DNA from: an uncultured Verrucomicrobiales bacterium
Lineage (GTDB): Bacteria > Verrucomicrobiota > Verrucomicrobiia > Verrucomicrobiales > Akkermansiaceae
Direction: 5' to 3'
DNA: 7,943 nucleotides
NCBI GenBank assembly: GCA_937969125.1
Contig: CALBVA010000129.1
Coordinates: 1 to 7,943 of the forward strand
Shown here piece by piece: positions 1-5,744 of the stretch. The notes under the pieces are model-generated. The model searched no databases and was not told the DNA's origin. It saw nothing but the letters and a program-made list of their open reading frames with translations. The position numbers and the translations under genes are program-made. The number at the start of each line of letters is the position of its first letter. Position 1 is the stretch's first letter.

Positions 1-899
1 CCGATATTACAATCGATCCAGCGGATCTCTGCGTCTTCGTGCGCCAGGCCGCGCTTGGTGACGAGGTTGAAGACATTCGATGACCAGTTTTGGACAGTGA
101 TGTATTGGATCTTGGCACCCTTCATGGCCACGAGCTCCACGACAGCTGAGTGCAGGGTGGCGGTCTCGAACTTCGGCGCGGTGCAGCCCTCCATATACAT
201 GACCTCGGAGCCTTCATCAGCGATGATGAGGGTGCGCTCAAATTGACCGAAGTTTTCGGAGTTGATGCGAAAGTAAGCCTGGAGGGGGTGCTTCACCTTC
301 ACTCCTTTCGGAATGTAGATGAATGAACCACCGGACATGACGGCGGAATTGAGCGCAGAGAATTTGTTGTCGCCGGTGGGGATGACTTTGCCGAACCAAG
401 GGCGGAAGATCTCTTCGTGCTCTTTCAAGCCCTCCGAGCAGGTGACGAAGATAACGCCTTCATCAGCGAGAGCTTCTTTCACATTCGAATAAGCCGCTTC
501 GGAGTCGTATTGGGCTTCAACACCGGCAAGAAAGGCGCGCTCCTGTTCGGGGACGCCGAGGCGGTCGAAGGTTTCGAGAACCTCGGGTGGGACGTCATCC
601 CAAGAGCGCTTGGGAGTAGCTCCATCTGAGAGGTAGTAGCGGATTTTATCGAAGTCGATGGCGTTGAGATCCTCGGTGGCCCAGTTGGTGGGCATGGCCT
701 TGGACTCGAAGACCTCGAGAGCACGGTGGCGGAACTCATTAACCCACTGGGGCTCGTCCTTGACCTTCGAAATGTAATCGATGGTGTCCTTGGTGAGACC
801 GTAGCCGGCATCGAACTTATGTTTCTCAGGGTACGAGAAGTTGCCGATGTCGTCTTTTTCGAGGGCGACTTGTTGGACGGTGGCGGTTTCGGAGGACAT
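1..899 (-). CDS. sufB: SufB, Fe-S cluster scaffold subunit (N-terminal 299 residues; runs off the left edge)
   Basis: SufB is the scaffold subunit of the cytosolic SufBCD complex, on which Fe-S clusters are built using sulfide from SufS and ATP hydrolysis by SufC. Translating the minus strand from the ATG at 899 gives an open frame of 299 codons to the window edge. It starts MSSETATVQQVALEKDDIGN and matches SufB throughout. Recognisable stretches are the N-terminal FDAGYGLT, the YYLSDG region, SGGSFIYIPKGV, FRINSENFGQFERT, EGCTAP (Cys at about residue 239) and the beta-helix stretch KIQYITVQNWSSNVFNLVTKRG. SufB is usually about 470-480 residues, so roughly the last third lies outside the window, including the C-terminal residues used in cluster assembly. 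The start is the first ATG and fits family N-termini. No Shine-Dalgarno sequence precedes it. It lies 39 bases after sufC on the same strand and is almost certainly in the same operon. Identification is secure. Confidence 0.97.
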   Translation of the reverse strand, partial: MSSETATVQQVALEKDDIGNFSYPEKHKFDAGYGLTKDTIDYISKVKDEPQWVNEFRHRALEVFESKAMPTNWATEDLNAIDFDKIRYYLSDGATPKRSWDDVPPEVLETFDRLGVPEQERAFLAGVEAQYDSEAAYSNVKEALADEGVIFVTCSEGLKEHEEIFRPWFGKVIPTGDNKFSALNSAVMSGGSFIYIPKGVKVKHPLQAYFRINSENFGQFERTLIIADEGSEVMYMEGCTAPKFETATLHSAVVELVAMKGAKIQYITVQNWSSNVFNLVTKRGLAHEDAEIRWIDCNI

Positions 900-938
900 G
901 GGATTGGTGATTGGGTTATGAAACGATCGGTGATTCGA

Positions 939-1682
939 TCAAGCGGGTTGCTTGAGGAAATCGTAGCCGGATTCTTCGAGCTGCAGGGCGAGTTCTTTTC
1001 CGCCGCTTTTCACGATCTGGCCGTCAGCCATGACGTGGACGTGATCCGGTTGGATGTAGTCAAGGAGGCGCTGGTAGTGGGTAATGACAAGGAATCCCCG
1101 CTGGGCGGAACGCATGGAGTTCACGCCCTTGGCGACGACCTTGAGGGCATCGATATCGAGGCCGGAATCAGTCTCATCGAGGAGAGCATAACGCGGTTCG
1201 AGCATCATCATCTGGAGAATCTCATTGCGCTTTTTTTCACCACCGGAGAAGCCTTCGTTGACGGCGCGGCTGGTGAACTTGCGGTTCATTTCAAGTTCAT
1301 CCATTTTGGCATACATGTCCTTGTAGAAGGCAACGGCATCGATTTCCTCACCATCAGGCATGCGGGCCTGAAGAGCCGCACGGAGGAAGTTGGCATTCGA
1401 GACGCCGGGAACTTCAGCTGGATACTGGAAGGCAAGAAAGATGCCGGCGCGGGAGCGTTCATCGACGGCGAGCTCGGCGATATCGACTCCATCAAGGAGG
1501 ACCTTTCCATCGGTGACTTCGTAGTCTTCATGGCCGGCGATGACCTTGGAGAGTGTGGATTTACCGGAGCCATTTGGCCCCATGATGGCGTGCACTTCAC
1601 CGGCAGGGATCTCGAGATTGAGGCCCTTCAGGATGGGAGTCCCATCGACGGAAGCGTGGAGGTTTTCGATGACTAGGCTCAT
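939..1682 (-). CDS. sufC: SufC, ATPase subunit of the SufBCD Fe-S assembly complex
   Basis: SufC is a soluble ABC-type ATPase that binds SufB and SufD and powers structural changes needed for Fe-S cluster assembly; it is not a transporter. The 247-residue product has the normal SufC length and all ABC motifs: Walker A GPNGSGKST at 35-43, Q-loop Gln86 in AFQYP, signature FSGGEKKR at 145-152, Walker B YALLDE at 165-170, D-loop SGLD at 173-176 and switch His202. The FSGGEKKRNEILQM and LDETDSGLDIDALK stretches separate SufC from transporter ATPases. The ATG at 1682 gives the usual N-terminus (MSLVIENLHASVDG). No Shine-Dalgarno sequence is seen upstream. It lies 42 bases after the Fur-family gene and 39 bases before sufB. 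The order regulator-sufC-sufB differs from sufABCDSE of Escherichia coli and sufCDSUB of Bacillus. Confidence 0.98.
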   Translation of the reverse strand: MSLVIENLHASVDGTPILKGLNLEIPAGEVHAIMGPNGSGKSTLSKVIAGHEDYEVTDGKVLLDGVDIAELAVDERSRAGIFLAFQYPAEVPGVSNANFLRAALQARMPDGEEIDAVAFYKDMYAKMDELEMNRKFTSRAVNEGFSGGEKKRNEILQMMMLEPRYALLDETDSGLDIDALKVVAKGVNSMRSAQRGFLVITHYQRLLDYIQPDHVHVMADGQIVKSGGKELALQLEESGYDFLKQPA

Positions 1683-1724
1683 GAATTTGGAAATCTGGTA
1701 TTAGGAAGAAATTGAAAAGAAAAT

Positions 1725-2177
1725 CTAGGAGCTTCCGATTCTTCCCTTCAGGGAAATCTCGAGGTGGCTGATTTCGGTTCCTTGGGGGAGTTCGAGGAAA
1801 TCTGCAAGATTAACTCCTTTTTTGAAGGTGACATCGTGGATTTGCCCGGTGCTTTCGTCCTGAAAGTGGCAGTGATCATTGAGATTCGGGCAGTAGCGTG
1901 ACGACTCCCGCTCGAAGTTGACTTGGCGGACGATGCCGTGGGAAACGAGTGCCTCCAGGCAGTTGTAAACGGTCGCGAGTGAGATGGTGGGCATGCGCTT
2001 TTGCGCCCGGAGGAAGACATCATTCGCGGTGGGATGATCACGCTTTGAGAGGATAACGGAGAGGATCTCACGGCGTTGCTTCGTCATGCGCAAGCCTTCC
2101 AGCTCCGAAGGGAAATCCTCGGGCTTGGGGCTTTTGATGTCATGCAGAGCGATCATCGACGGCGGGAACCTAATCAT
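1725..2177 (-). CDS. Fur/PerR-family transcriptional regulator without the CxxC zinc site, heading the suf operon
   Basis: This is a 150-residue Fur-superfamily repressor. The winged-helix part is clear: MTKQRREIL at 31-39, HPTANDVF at 48-55 and the recognition helix ISLATVYNCLEAL at 65-77. The dimerisation half has RYC at 94-96 and DHCH at 101-104. By remembered alignment with Bacillus PerR, the regulatory metal ligands correspond to His48, His102, His104 and Asp115, while the PerR Asp85 position is Cys96. The usual CxxC structural-zinc pair after the HxH motif is replaced by Asp107 and Thr110, and no second CxxC exists at the C-terminus. The Asp at 115 resembles PerR more than Fur, but whether it senses iron, peroxide or something else is unknown. 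Met8 (2156) and Met31 (2087) are possible alternative starts; Met31 would remove little of the winged helix. The palindrome at 2199-2219 lies 22 bases upstream, suggesting autoregulation together with sufC and sufB. Family assignment is secure; the signal is inference. Confidence 0.92.
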   Translation of the reverse strand: MIRFPPSMIALHDIKSPKPEDFPSELEGLRMTKQRREILSVILSKRDHPTANDVFLRAQKRMPTISLATVYNCLEALVSHGIVRQVNFERESSRYCPNLNDHCHFQDESTGQIHDVTFKKGVNLADFLELPQGTEISHLEISLKGRIGSS

Positions 2178-2198
2178 GTCCGTCCGACGATCAAGGGG

Positions 2199-2219
2199 AA
2201 ATTGGAATTATTCTAATTT
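2199..2219. promoter_or_regulatory. Probable operator: 21-bp palindrome with Fur/PerR-box 7-1-7 geometry
   Basis: The 21 bases are an inverted repeat centred on 2209, with 9 of 10 pairs matching; only 2204/2214 fails. The core TTGGAATTATTCTAA (2202-2216) has the 7-1-7 layout of the PerR/Fur box (known Bacillus PerR consensus TTATAATNATTATAA). It sits 22 bases upstream of the Fur-family start codon. The minus-strand hexamers AATAAT (2212-2207) and TAGAAT (2215-2210) inside it resemble -10 elements, so bound repressor would cover the promoter. No convincing -35 was found. The palindrome and position are seen directly; binding by the adjacent regulator is inference. It could also affect the divergent gene starting at 2303. 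Confidence 0.7.
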
Positions 2220-2246
2220 GGAGCCAAACCTCATTAGGAGGCTATC

Positions 2247-2260
2247 AAATTGAACAATTT
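2247..2260. repeat. Short perfect inverted repeat in the divergent intergenic region
   Basis: AAATTG and CAATTT form perfect 6-bp arms around a 2-base spacer. The AAATTG half matches the left edge of the operator at 2199-2219, so it might be a secondary half-site or part of the promoter of either divergent gene. The region is AT-rich, so chance is a real alternative. Confidence 0.3.
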
Positions 2261-2302
2261 CGAATTTTGAGACACAAAGACCGTACGGCCCTGACTCTTT
2301 CC

Positions 2303-3214
2303 ATGAATAACACCGCATTTCTCCTCCTACTGCTCATCACGAGTTCCATTTTATCAGCACAGTCGTTGCTGATTCGCTTTCATGACAATCCCGCCTCCCC
2401 GCTCAGCGATCGGGCTCTTCCGGAAGGCTATGTGGACGAGTGGTCCGTGATGATCCTGACCGAGGACTTCCTAGCGGTCTGCATGCAGAAACTTCACGCC
2501 GACTTGAAGAAAGAGGAGAAGAGAAGCGCGCTCAAAAAATTGGCCAGGATGATTAAAGTCGAGCGAGTTCCCAAAACAGGAATGATCAAGGTTACAGCCG
2601 ACGGAGAAGCCGCAGGAGCGGTCATCGACGCCGTGAGAGAATGCTTTGCGGAATACCATATCGCTTTTGAGAACGAATTAATGAAAAGAGGGGTTCAGTC
2701 TCTTGAAGGAGAGTTTCTCAATCAAGTCGACATCGTGATGGAAGCTCGCAAGGAACTCACCATGCTGACGCAGCAATACGGGATTCCATTTTTTGAAGAT
2801 CAGTCATTGGCAAAAATAGGAAGCACTGAGATGACGCTCCTTCACCTCTGTCTTACTAAACTGGCCGAGGAGGAAGTCGCCCTCAGTTCGATCAAGGCTT
2901 CACAGCAGGCAATGCAGCAACAGCCTGGAGCGGAGAAAGACCATCCCTCGCATGATCTGTGGAGTCGGAAGTCACAGCAACTTTCCCTCGAACAATTGAG
3001 CAGCTCCAATCGCATCGAAAGTCTGAAGTCCCTCGTGAATCAGAAGGAAAACAATGCTGTCGAGCTTTCCCTCAAACAGCATGCTTACCAAAACGCCGTC
3101 CACACCTACAACAATTCGAAAGCGCAATTGATCAAACTCCGGAAGCGTCGACAGGAATTGCAGGAGGCATCCAAAATCCCGAGAGTTCTGGTCACCGTCC
3201 AGCGGCTGCTCTAG
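2303..3214 (+). CDS. Exported helical/coiled-coil protein with a Wzz-like (chain-length determinant) segment
   Basis: The 303-residue product from the ATG at 2303 begins with a good signal peptide, MNNTAFLLLLLITSSILSAQ, cleaved near residues 19-21. An in-frame TTG at 2267 would add 12 polar residues; the ATG is preferred because it puts the signal peptide at the very N-terminus. Residues 50-125 resemble the Wzz/chain-length-determinant fold: a hydrophobic helix (DFLAVCMQKLHADL), then RMIKVERVPKTGMIKVTADG, then AAGAVIDAVRECFAEYH, like the pattern of an I-x-V strand, a T-x-x-I-x-V strand and an AA-rich helix in that family. Residues 130-195 and 225-292 are Glu/Gln/Lys-rich and probably coiled coil. 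The C-terminal IPRVLVTVQ resembles the IPR-x-P-V-x-I segment that in full-length Wzz-like proteins precedes a second membrane helix, but here the protein stops. It thus lacks both classic membrane anchors. A role in exopolysaccharide or envelope organisation is inference. Confidence 0.75.
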   Translation: MNNTAFLLLLLITSSILSAQSLLIRFHDNPASPLSDRALPEGYVDEWSVMILTEDFLAVCMQKLHADLKKEEKRSALKKLARMIKVERVPKTGMIKVTADGEAAGAVIDAVRECFAEYHIAFENELMKRGVQSLEGEFLNQVDIVMEARKELTMLTQQYGIPFFEDQSLAKIGSTEMTLLHLCLTKLAEEEVALSSIKASQQAMQQQPGAEKDHPSHDLWSRKSQQLSLEQLSSSNRIESLKSLVNQKENNAVELSLKQHAYQNAVHTYNNSKAQLIKLRKRRQELQEASKIPRVLVTVQRLL

Positions 3215-3223
3215 TTCTCCTGC

Positions 3224-3616
3224 GTGAACGACACAATTGACCGACCGAAGGACTCCTTCTGGATGAGTCTACTGGCAGCGGGCGGCTACACCGCCTGGGG
3301 AGTTTACGCAAACTGGGAGCATGGCCCCGGTGCTCGATGGCAGGTGGGACTCACTCAGGGAGTGTTAGGGCTTGTGGCGACTTTTGTCTCCGCAGAGCTG
3401 GTTGTTTGGCTGGTAGGGCGCTTCTTAAGTACGGAGCATCCCGTACTTTTCACAGGGATAGCCAGCTGGCTGATCATCTATGGAGTGGTTTGGGTAGTCC
3501 ACCTGACCACAGGAACGCCCGAAGTTCTGAAGACAATGCTACCTGGAATGGTGATCGGAATCTTCTTCAGTTTCGGATATTCGAGACGGGTCCACCGCTG
3601 GATGGGGAGGAATTAG
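3224..3616 (+). CDS. Small conserved-looking membrane protein with four predicted membrane segments
   Basis: The function is not known. The 130-residue product is strongly hydrophobic, with predicted membrane segments near residues 13-29, 43-66, 75-95 and 104-119, a charged N-terminus and a basic C-terminal tail (YSRRVHRWMGRN) that should be cytoplasmic. The stretch AAGGYTAWGVYANWEHGPGARWQVGLTQG resembles an uncharacterised bacterial membrane-protein family with a Tyr/Trp-rich first helix and an L-T-Q-G motif at the start of helix 2. The GTG at 3224 lies only 9 bases after the stop of the Wzz-like gene and in the same frame, which suits translational coupling. An alternative start is the ATG at 3263 (Met14), which has a GAAGGA sequence 10 bases upstream and would keep all four helices. 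Its stop overlaps the stop of the convergent helicase gene. Confidence 0.75.
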   Translation: MNDTIDRPKDSFWMSLLAAGGYTAWGVYANWEHGPGARWQVGLTQGVLGLVATFVSAELVVWLVGRFLSTEHPVLFTGIASWLIIYGVVWVVHLTTGTPEVLKTMLPGMVIGIFFSFGYSRRVHRWMGRN

Positions 3617-5343
3617 CTCCGCTGATCTGGACGACCACGATCGTGGTCGATGCGGAACGAACGCCCCCGAAGGGTAGCATTCTGAAGCCCCCGGATGACA
3701 TCATCTGCGATTTCCTTACCAACATCGACGAGGGTGTGCTTCGGGAAGATCGTGATCTTACCTAGTGACCCGTCGGGGACCTGGCATTCGCGGTAGATCA
3801 TCCCGGCAATATCTCCGGGTTTGATGTGCTGGGCCTTACCAAGTGTCATGAAGAGGCAGGTCATGCCTTTGGAGTTATTTCGCTCTTTCTTATCGAAACG
3901 TTCCCGTCTTTCGGGGCGTTCACCACGGCTGTCATTTCTGCGTCGCTCATCCTTCCAGCTAGAGCGTTGACGCTCGCCGGCGAAGGCCTCCTTCTGCTTA
4001 TCTTCGGCAATGAACTCCCCTTCCCGCGTGGTCGATTCCCGAAGGAGGGTGATGGCCGTATTGGCAATATCCGTGGCTGTGTGCCCCTGCTCCAGAAGCC
4101 GGTCGAGATAGGTCTGGTAGTCGCCCAGCTTTCCTTCTTCCAAACGCTGTTGCACGCTCTGGAAAAGAACATCGGCGCGCTTACCCTCCACCATTTCCTG
4201 GCTGGGGACGCGCTCACGGCGGATGCTCTGGCGGGTGAATTTTTCGATGGTCTGGAGGCGATAAATATCGCGACCGAAGACGAAGCTCACGGCCTTACCG
4301 GATCGGCCGGCCCGACCAGTCCGGCCGATCCGGTGAACGTAATCCTCCGGATCGTGCGGGATCTCGTAGTTCACCACGAGGTCGATATCATCGACATCGA
4401 GTCCGCGTGCAGCAACATCGGTGGCGACAAGAATCTCGATCGTTCCTTCTCGGAAGCGAGTGAGAGTGCGCTCACGCATCTGCTGGGTGATATCTCCGTG
4501 TAAACGGTCTGCAGAATAACCGCGGGCCAAGAGACCCTCGGTGACTTCATCGACGAGGCGCTTGGTGTTACAGAAAACGACCGCCAGTCTCGGCGGGTCC
4601 ATATCGATAAGACGGGAAAGCACCTCCACCTTGGAGCGTTGCCGGACCTCGTAACAGGACTGATCGATGGCATCCACGGTGAGCGACTTCCGCTCAATTT
4701 CCACCAGCTGGGCTTTCTTACCAAACCCTTCGATGAGACGGCTGACCCGGCGGTTCATAGTCGCGGAAAAGAAGAGGGTCTGGCGCTCCTCTGGAAGAGC
4801 AGCGAGCAAGGCTTCCATCTCCTCCTGAAATCCCATATCCAGCATACGGTCGGCTTCATCGAGGACAACGGTCTGAATGTTCTTAGGGTTGAAGCTCTTC
4901 CGTTTCAGGTGATCGAGGAGACGGCCCGGGGTGCCCACTACGACATGCGCTCCCTTTCTTAGCGACTGGAGCTGGCGATCAATCGGCGCGCCACCGTAAA
5001 CAGGAAGGGCGCGAAGACCCTTCATTTTATGACCTAGGCGAAAAATCTCCTCACAAACTTGAACAGCTAGTTCACGAGTGGGGCAGACGACTAGAGCCTG
5101 GGGCTCCTTCATGTCGACATCAATGCGGGCTAAGGTGGGCAGCGCAAAGGCCGCCGTCTTCCCGGAACCGGTCTGGGAAAGACCAATGAGATCCGCTCCA
5201 GTCAGTGCCAGAGGAATGGTCTTCGCCTGAATGGGGGACGGACTTTCAAAACCCATCTCCTGGACGGCAGCGAGGAGGGGCTCGGGGAGACCGAGTTCGG
5301 TGAAGGGTGGTGTTTCCATGATGCTGAAATCGGGTGCGGCCAT
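3613..5343 (-). CDS. DEAD-box ATP-dependent RNA helicase with C-terminal DbpA-type RNA-binding domain
   Basis: This enzyme unwinds or remodels RNA using ATP, probably in ribosome assembly, RNA decay or cold adaptation. The 576 residues carry every DEAD-box motif: Q motif with Phe14 and Gln39, motif I SQTGSGKT at 56-63, Ia PTRELA at 88-93, GG at 117-118, TPGR at 138-141, DEAD at 162-165, SAT at 193-195, VFCNT at 256-260, ATDVAARGLD at 307-316 and HRIGRTGRAG at 337-346. A charged, Arg/Glu-rich linker spans about 445-492. Residues 494-568 (MTCLFMTLGKAQHIKPGDIA to RGRSFRI) match the DbpA RNA-binding domain, which in DbpA/YxiN targets 23S rRNA; CsdA/DeaD proteins carry a related domain. Length and the long linker fit CsdA/DeaD at least as well as the shorter DbpA, so no symbol is given. 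Met9 (5319) is an alternative start. No Shine-Dalgarno sequence is seen. The stop overlaps that of the convergent membrane-protein gene. Confidence 0.96.
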   Translation of the reverse strand: MAAPDFSIMETPPFTELGLPEPLLAAVQEMGFESPSPIQAKTIPLALTGADLIGLSQTGSGKTAAFALPTLARIDVDMKEPQALVVCPTRELAVQVCEEIFRLGHKMKGLRALPVYGGAPIDRQLQSLRKGAHVVVGTPGRLLDHLKRKSFNPKNIQTVVLDEADRMLDMGFQEEMEALLAALPEERQTLFFSATMNRRVSRLIEGFGKKAQLVEIERKSLTVDAIDQSCYEVRQRSKVEVLSRLIDMDPPRLAVVFCNTKRLVDEVTEGLLARGYSADRLHGDITQQMRERTLTRFREGTIEILVATDVAARGLDVDDIDLVVNYEIPHDPEDYVHRIGRTGRAGRSGKAVSFVFGRDIYRLQTIEKFTRQSIRRERVPSQEMVEGKRADVLFQSVQQRLEEGKLGDYQTYLDRLLEQGHTATDIANTAITLLRESTTREGEFIAEDKQKEAFAGERQRSSWKDERRRNDSRGERPERRERFDKKERNNSKGMTCLFMTLGKAQHIKPGDIAGMIYRECQVPDGSLGKITIFPKHTLVDVGKEIADDVIRGLQNATLRGRSFRIDHDRGRPDQRS

Positions 5344-5359
5344 GGAAGGATGTCCACGG

Positions 5360-5382
5360 GAAGGCGAGAGATTTCAGCCTTC
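5360..5382 (-). other. Possible hairpin in the leader of the RNA helicase gene
   Basis: On the minus strand GAAGGC and GCCTTC form a perfect 6-bp stem around an 11-base loop, ending 16 bases before the helicase start codon. It lies in the 79-base gap after the small PEP-CTERM gene. Helicase and cold-shock mRNAs often have structured leaders, but a stem of this size can occur by chance. Confidence 0.25.
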
Positions 5383-5422
5383 ACTCTCAATAGCAAGAAG
5401 GAAACGAAAACTTCCCGGACGA

Positions 5423-5593
5423 TTACTTCTTACGCCAAAAGAGAAAAATGATGCCGCAAAGCCCCCCCAAGAGAGCAACCGATGGCTCGGGCACAGCAGA
5501 CGGCTCCAACTGAGTGTCGGACGCATGAAGAGCGACCGGAAGAAGGCTTAGAAGCCCGAGCAACACGGAAAAGGGTTTTAGGAAACTATTCAT
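5423..5593 (-). CDS. 56-residue PEP-CTERM miniprotein: signal peptide joined to a sorting anchor
   Basis: Translating the minus strand from the ATG at 5593 to the TAA at 5423-5425 gives 56 residues. Residues 1-24 are a textbook signal peptide (MNSFLKPFSVLLGLLSLLPV, then ALHA, cleavage expected before Ser25). Residues 34-38 are VPEPS, 39-53 are a hydrophobic helix (VALLGGLCGIIFLFW) and 54-56 are RKK. Together they form a complete PEP-CTERM signal, the tag recognised by exosortase and found in bacteria that make exopolysaccharide. Only about 9 residues (SDTQLEPSA) separate the two parts, so almost no passenger remains. Having two opposite-end targeting signals in one open frame is strong evidence that this is or was a gene. 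It has no Shine-Dalgarno sequence, like most genes here. It lies between the large secreted-protein gene (151 bases upstream) and the helicase (79 bases downstream), all on the minus strand. It may be a true short substrate or the remnant of a longer protein after an in-frame deletion. Confidence 0.75.
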   Translation of the reverse strand: MNSFLKPFSVLLGLLSLLPVALHASDTQLEPSAVPEPSVALLGGLCGIIFLFWRKK

Positions 5594-5711
5594 CTGAGGG
5601 GGAGGGACAGACGTTATTGTCGAGGACCATCTTCCATACTAAGACCGGGATGGCAAGCTACCTTTTGCTGAAGCAATTATCACGAATCCACACTTCCCCC
5701 CAGCAGGACGG

Positions 5712-5728
5712 AAAAGTCTCCTTGAGAC
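5712..5728 (-). terminator. Weak Rho-independent terminator after the secreted mosaic protein gene
   Basis: On the minus strand, GTCTC (5728-5724), loop AAG and GAGAC (5720-5716) form a 5-bp stem followed by TTTT (5715-5712). It begins 16 bases after the TAG stop at 5745-5747. The stem is short and the T tract only four bases long, so it may be inefficient and allow some read-through into the small PEP-CTERM gene. Confidence 0.5.
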
Positions 5729-5744
5729 GGCTGAACTGGACGAA

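Noticed and set aside
726..1676. Long plus-strand open frame (316 codons)
   Set aside because: It is antisense to sufC and the start of sufB, both securely identified; its predicted protein resembles nothing recognisable and reflects codon bias of the true genes.
2267..2302. Upstream TTG start adding 12 residues to the Wzz-like protein
   Set aside because: The ATG at 2303 puts the signal peptide at the N-terminus; the TTG has no ribosome-binding site at proper distance (AGGAGG at 2235-2240 is too far).
2959..3240. Out-of-frame plus-strand reading frame of 93 codons, considered as a frameshifted C-terminus of the Wzz-like protein
   Set aside because: The main frame stays coiled-coil-like to its end and the alternative tail (AAALVLLRERHN) has no membrane helix; a frameshift cannot be shown from one sequence.
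3247..3259. GAAGGACTCCTTC palindrome near the start of the membrane-protein gene
   Set aside because: A 1-base spacer cannot form a good hairpin and the site lies within or at the edge of the coding region; it is likely chance, though GAAGGA could act as a ribosome-binding site for the ATG at 3263.
3826..4503. Plus-strand open frame of 225 codons
   Set aside because: Lies wholly inside the DEAD-box helicase on the opposite strand, which has all family motifs.
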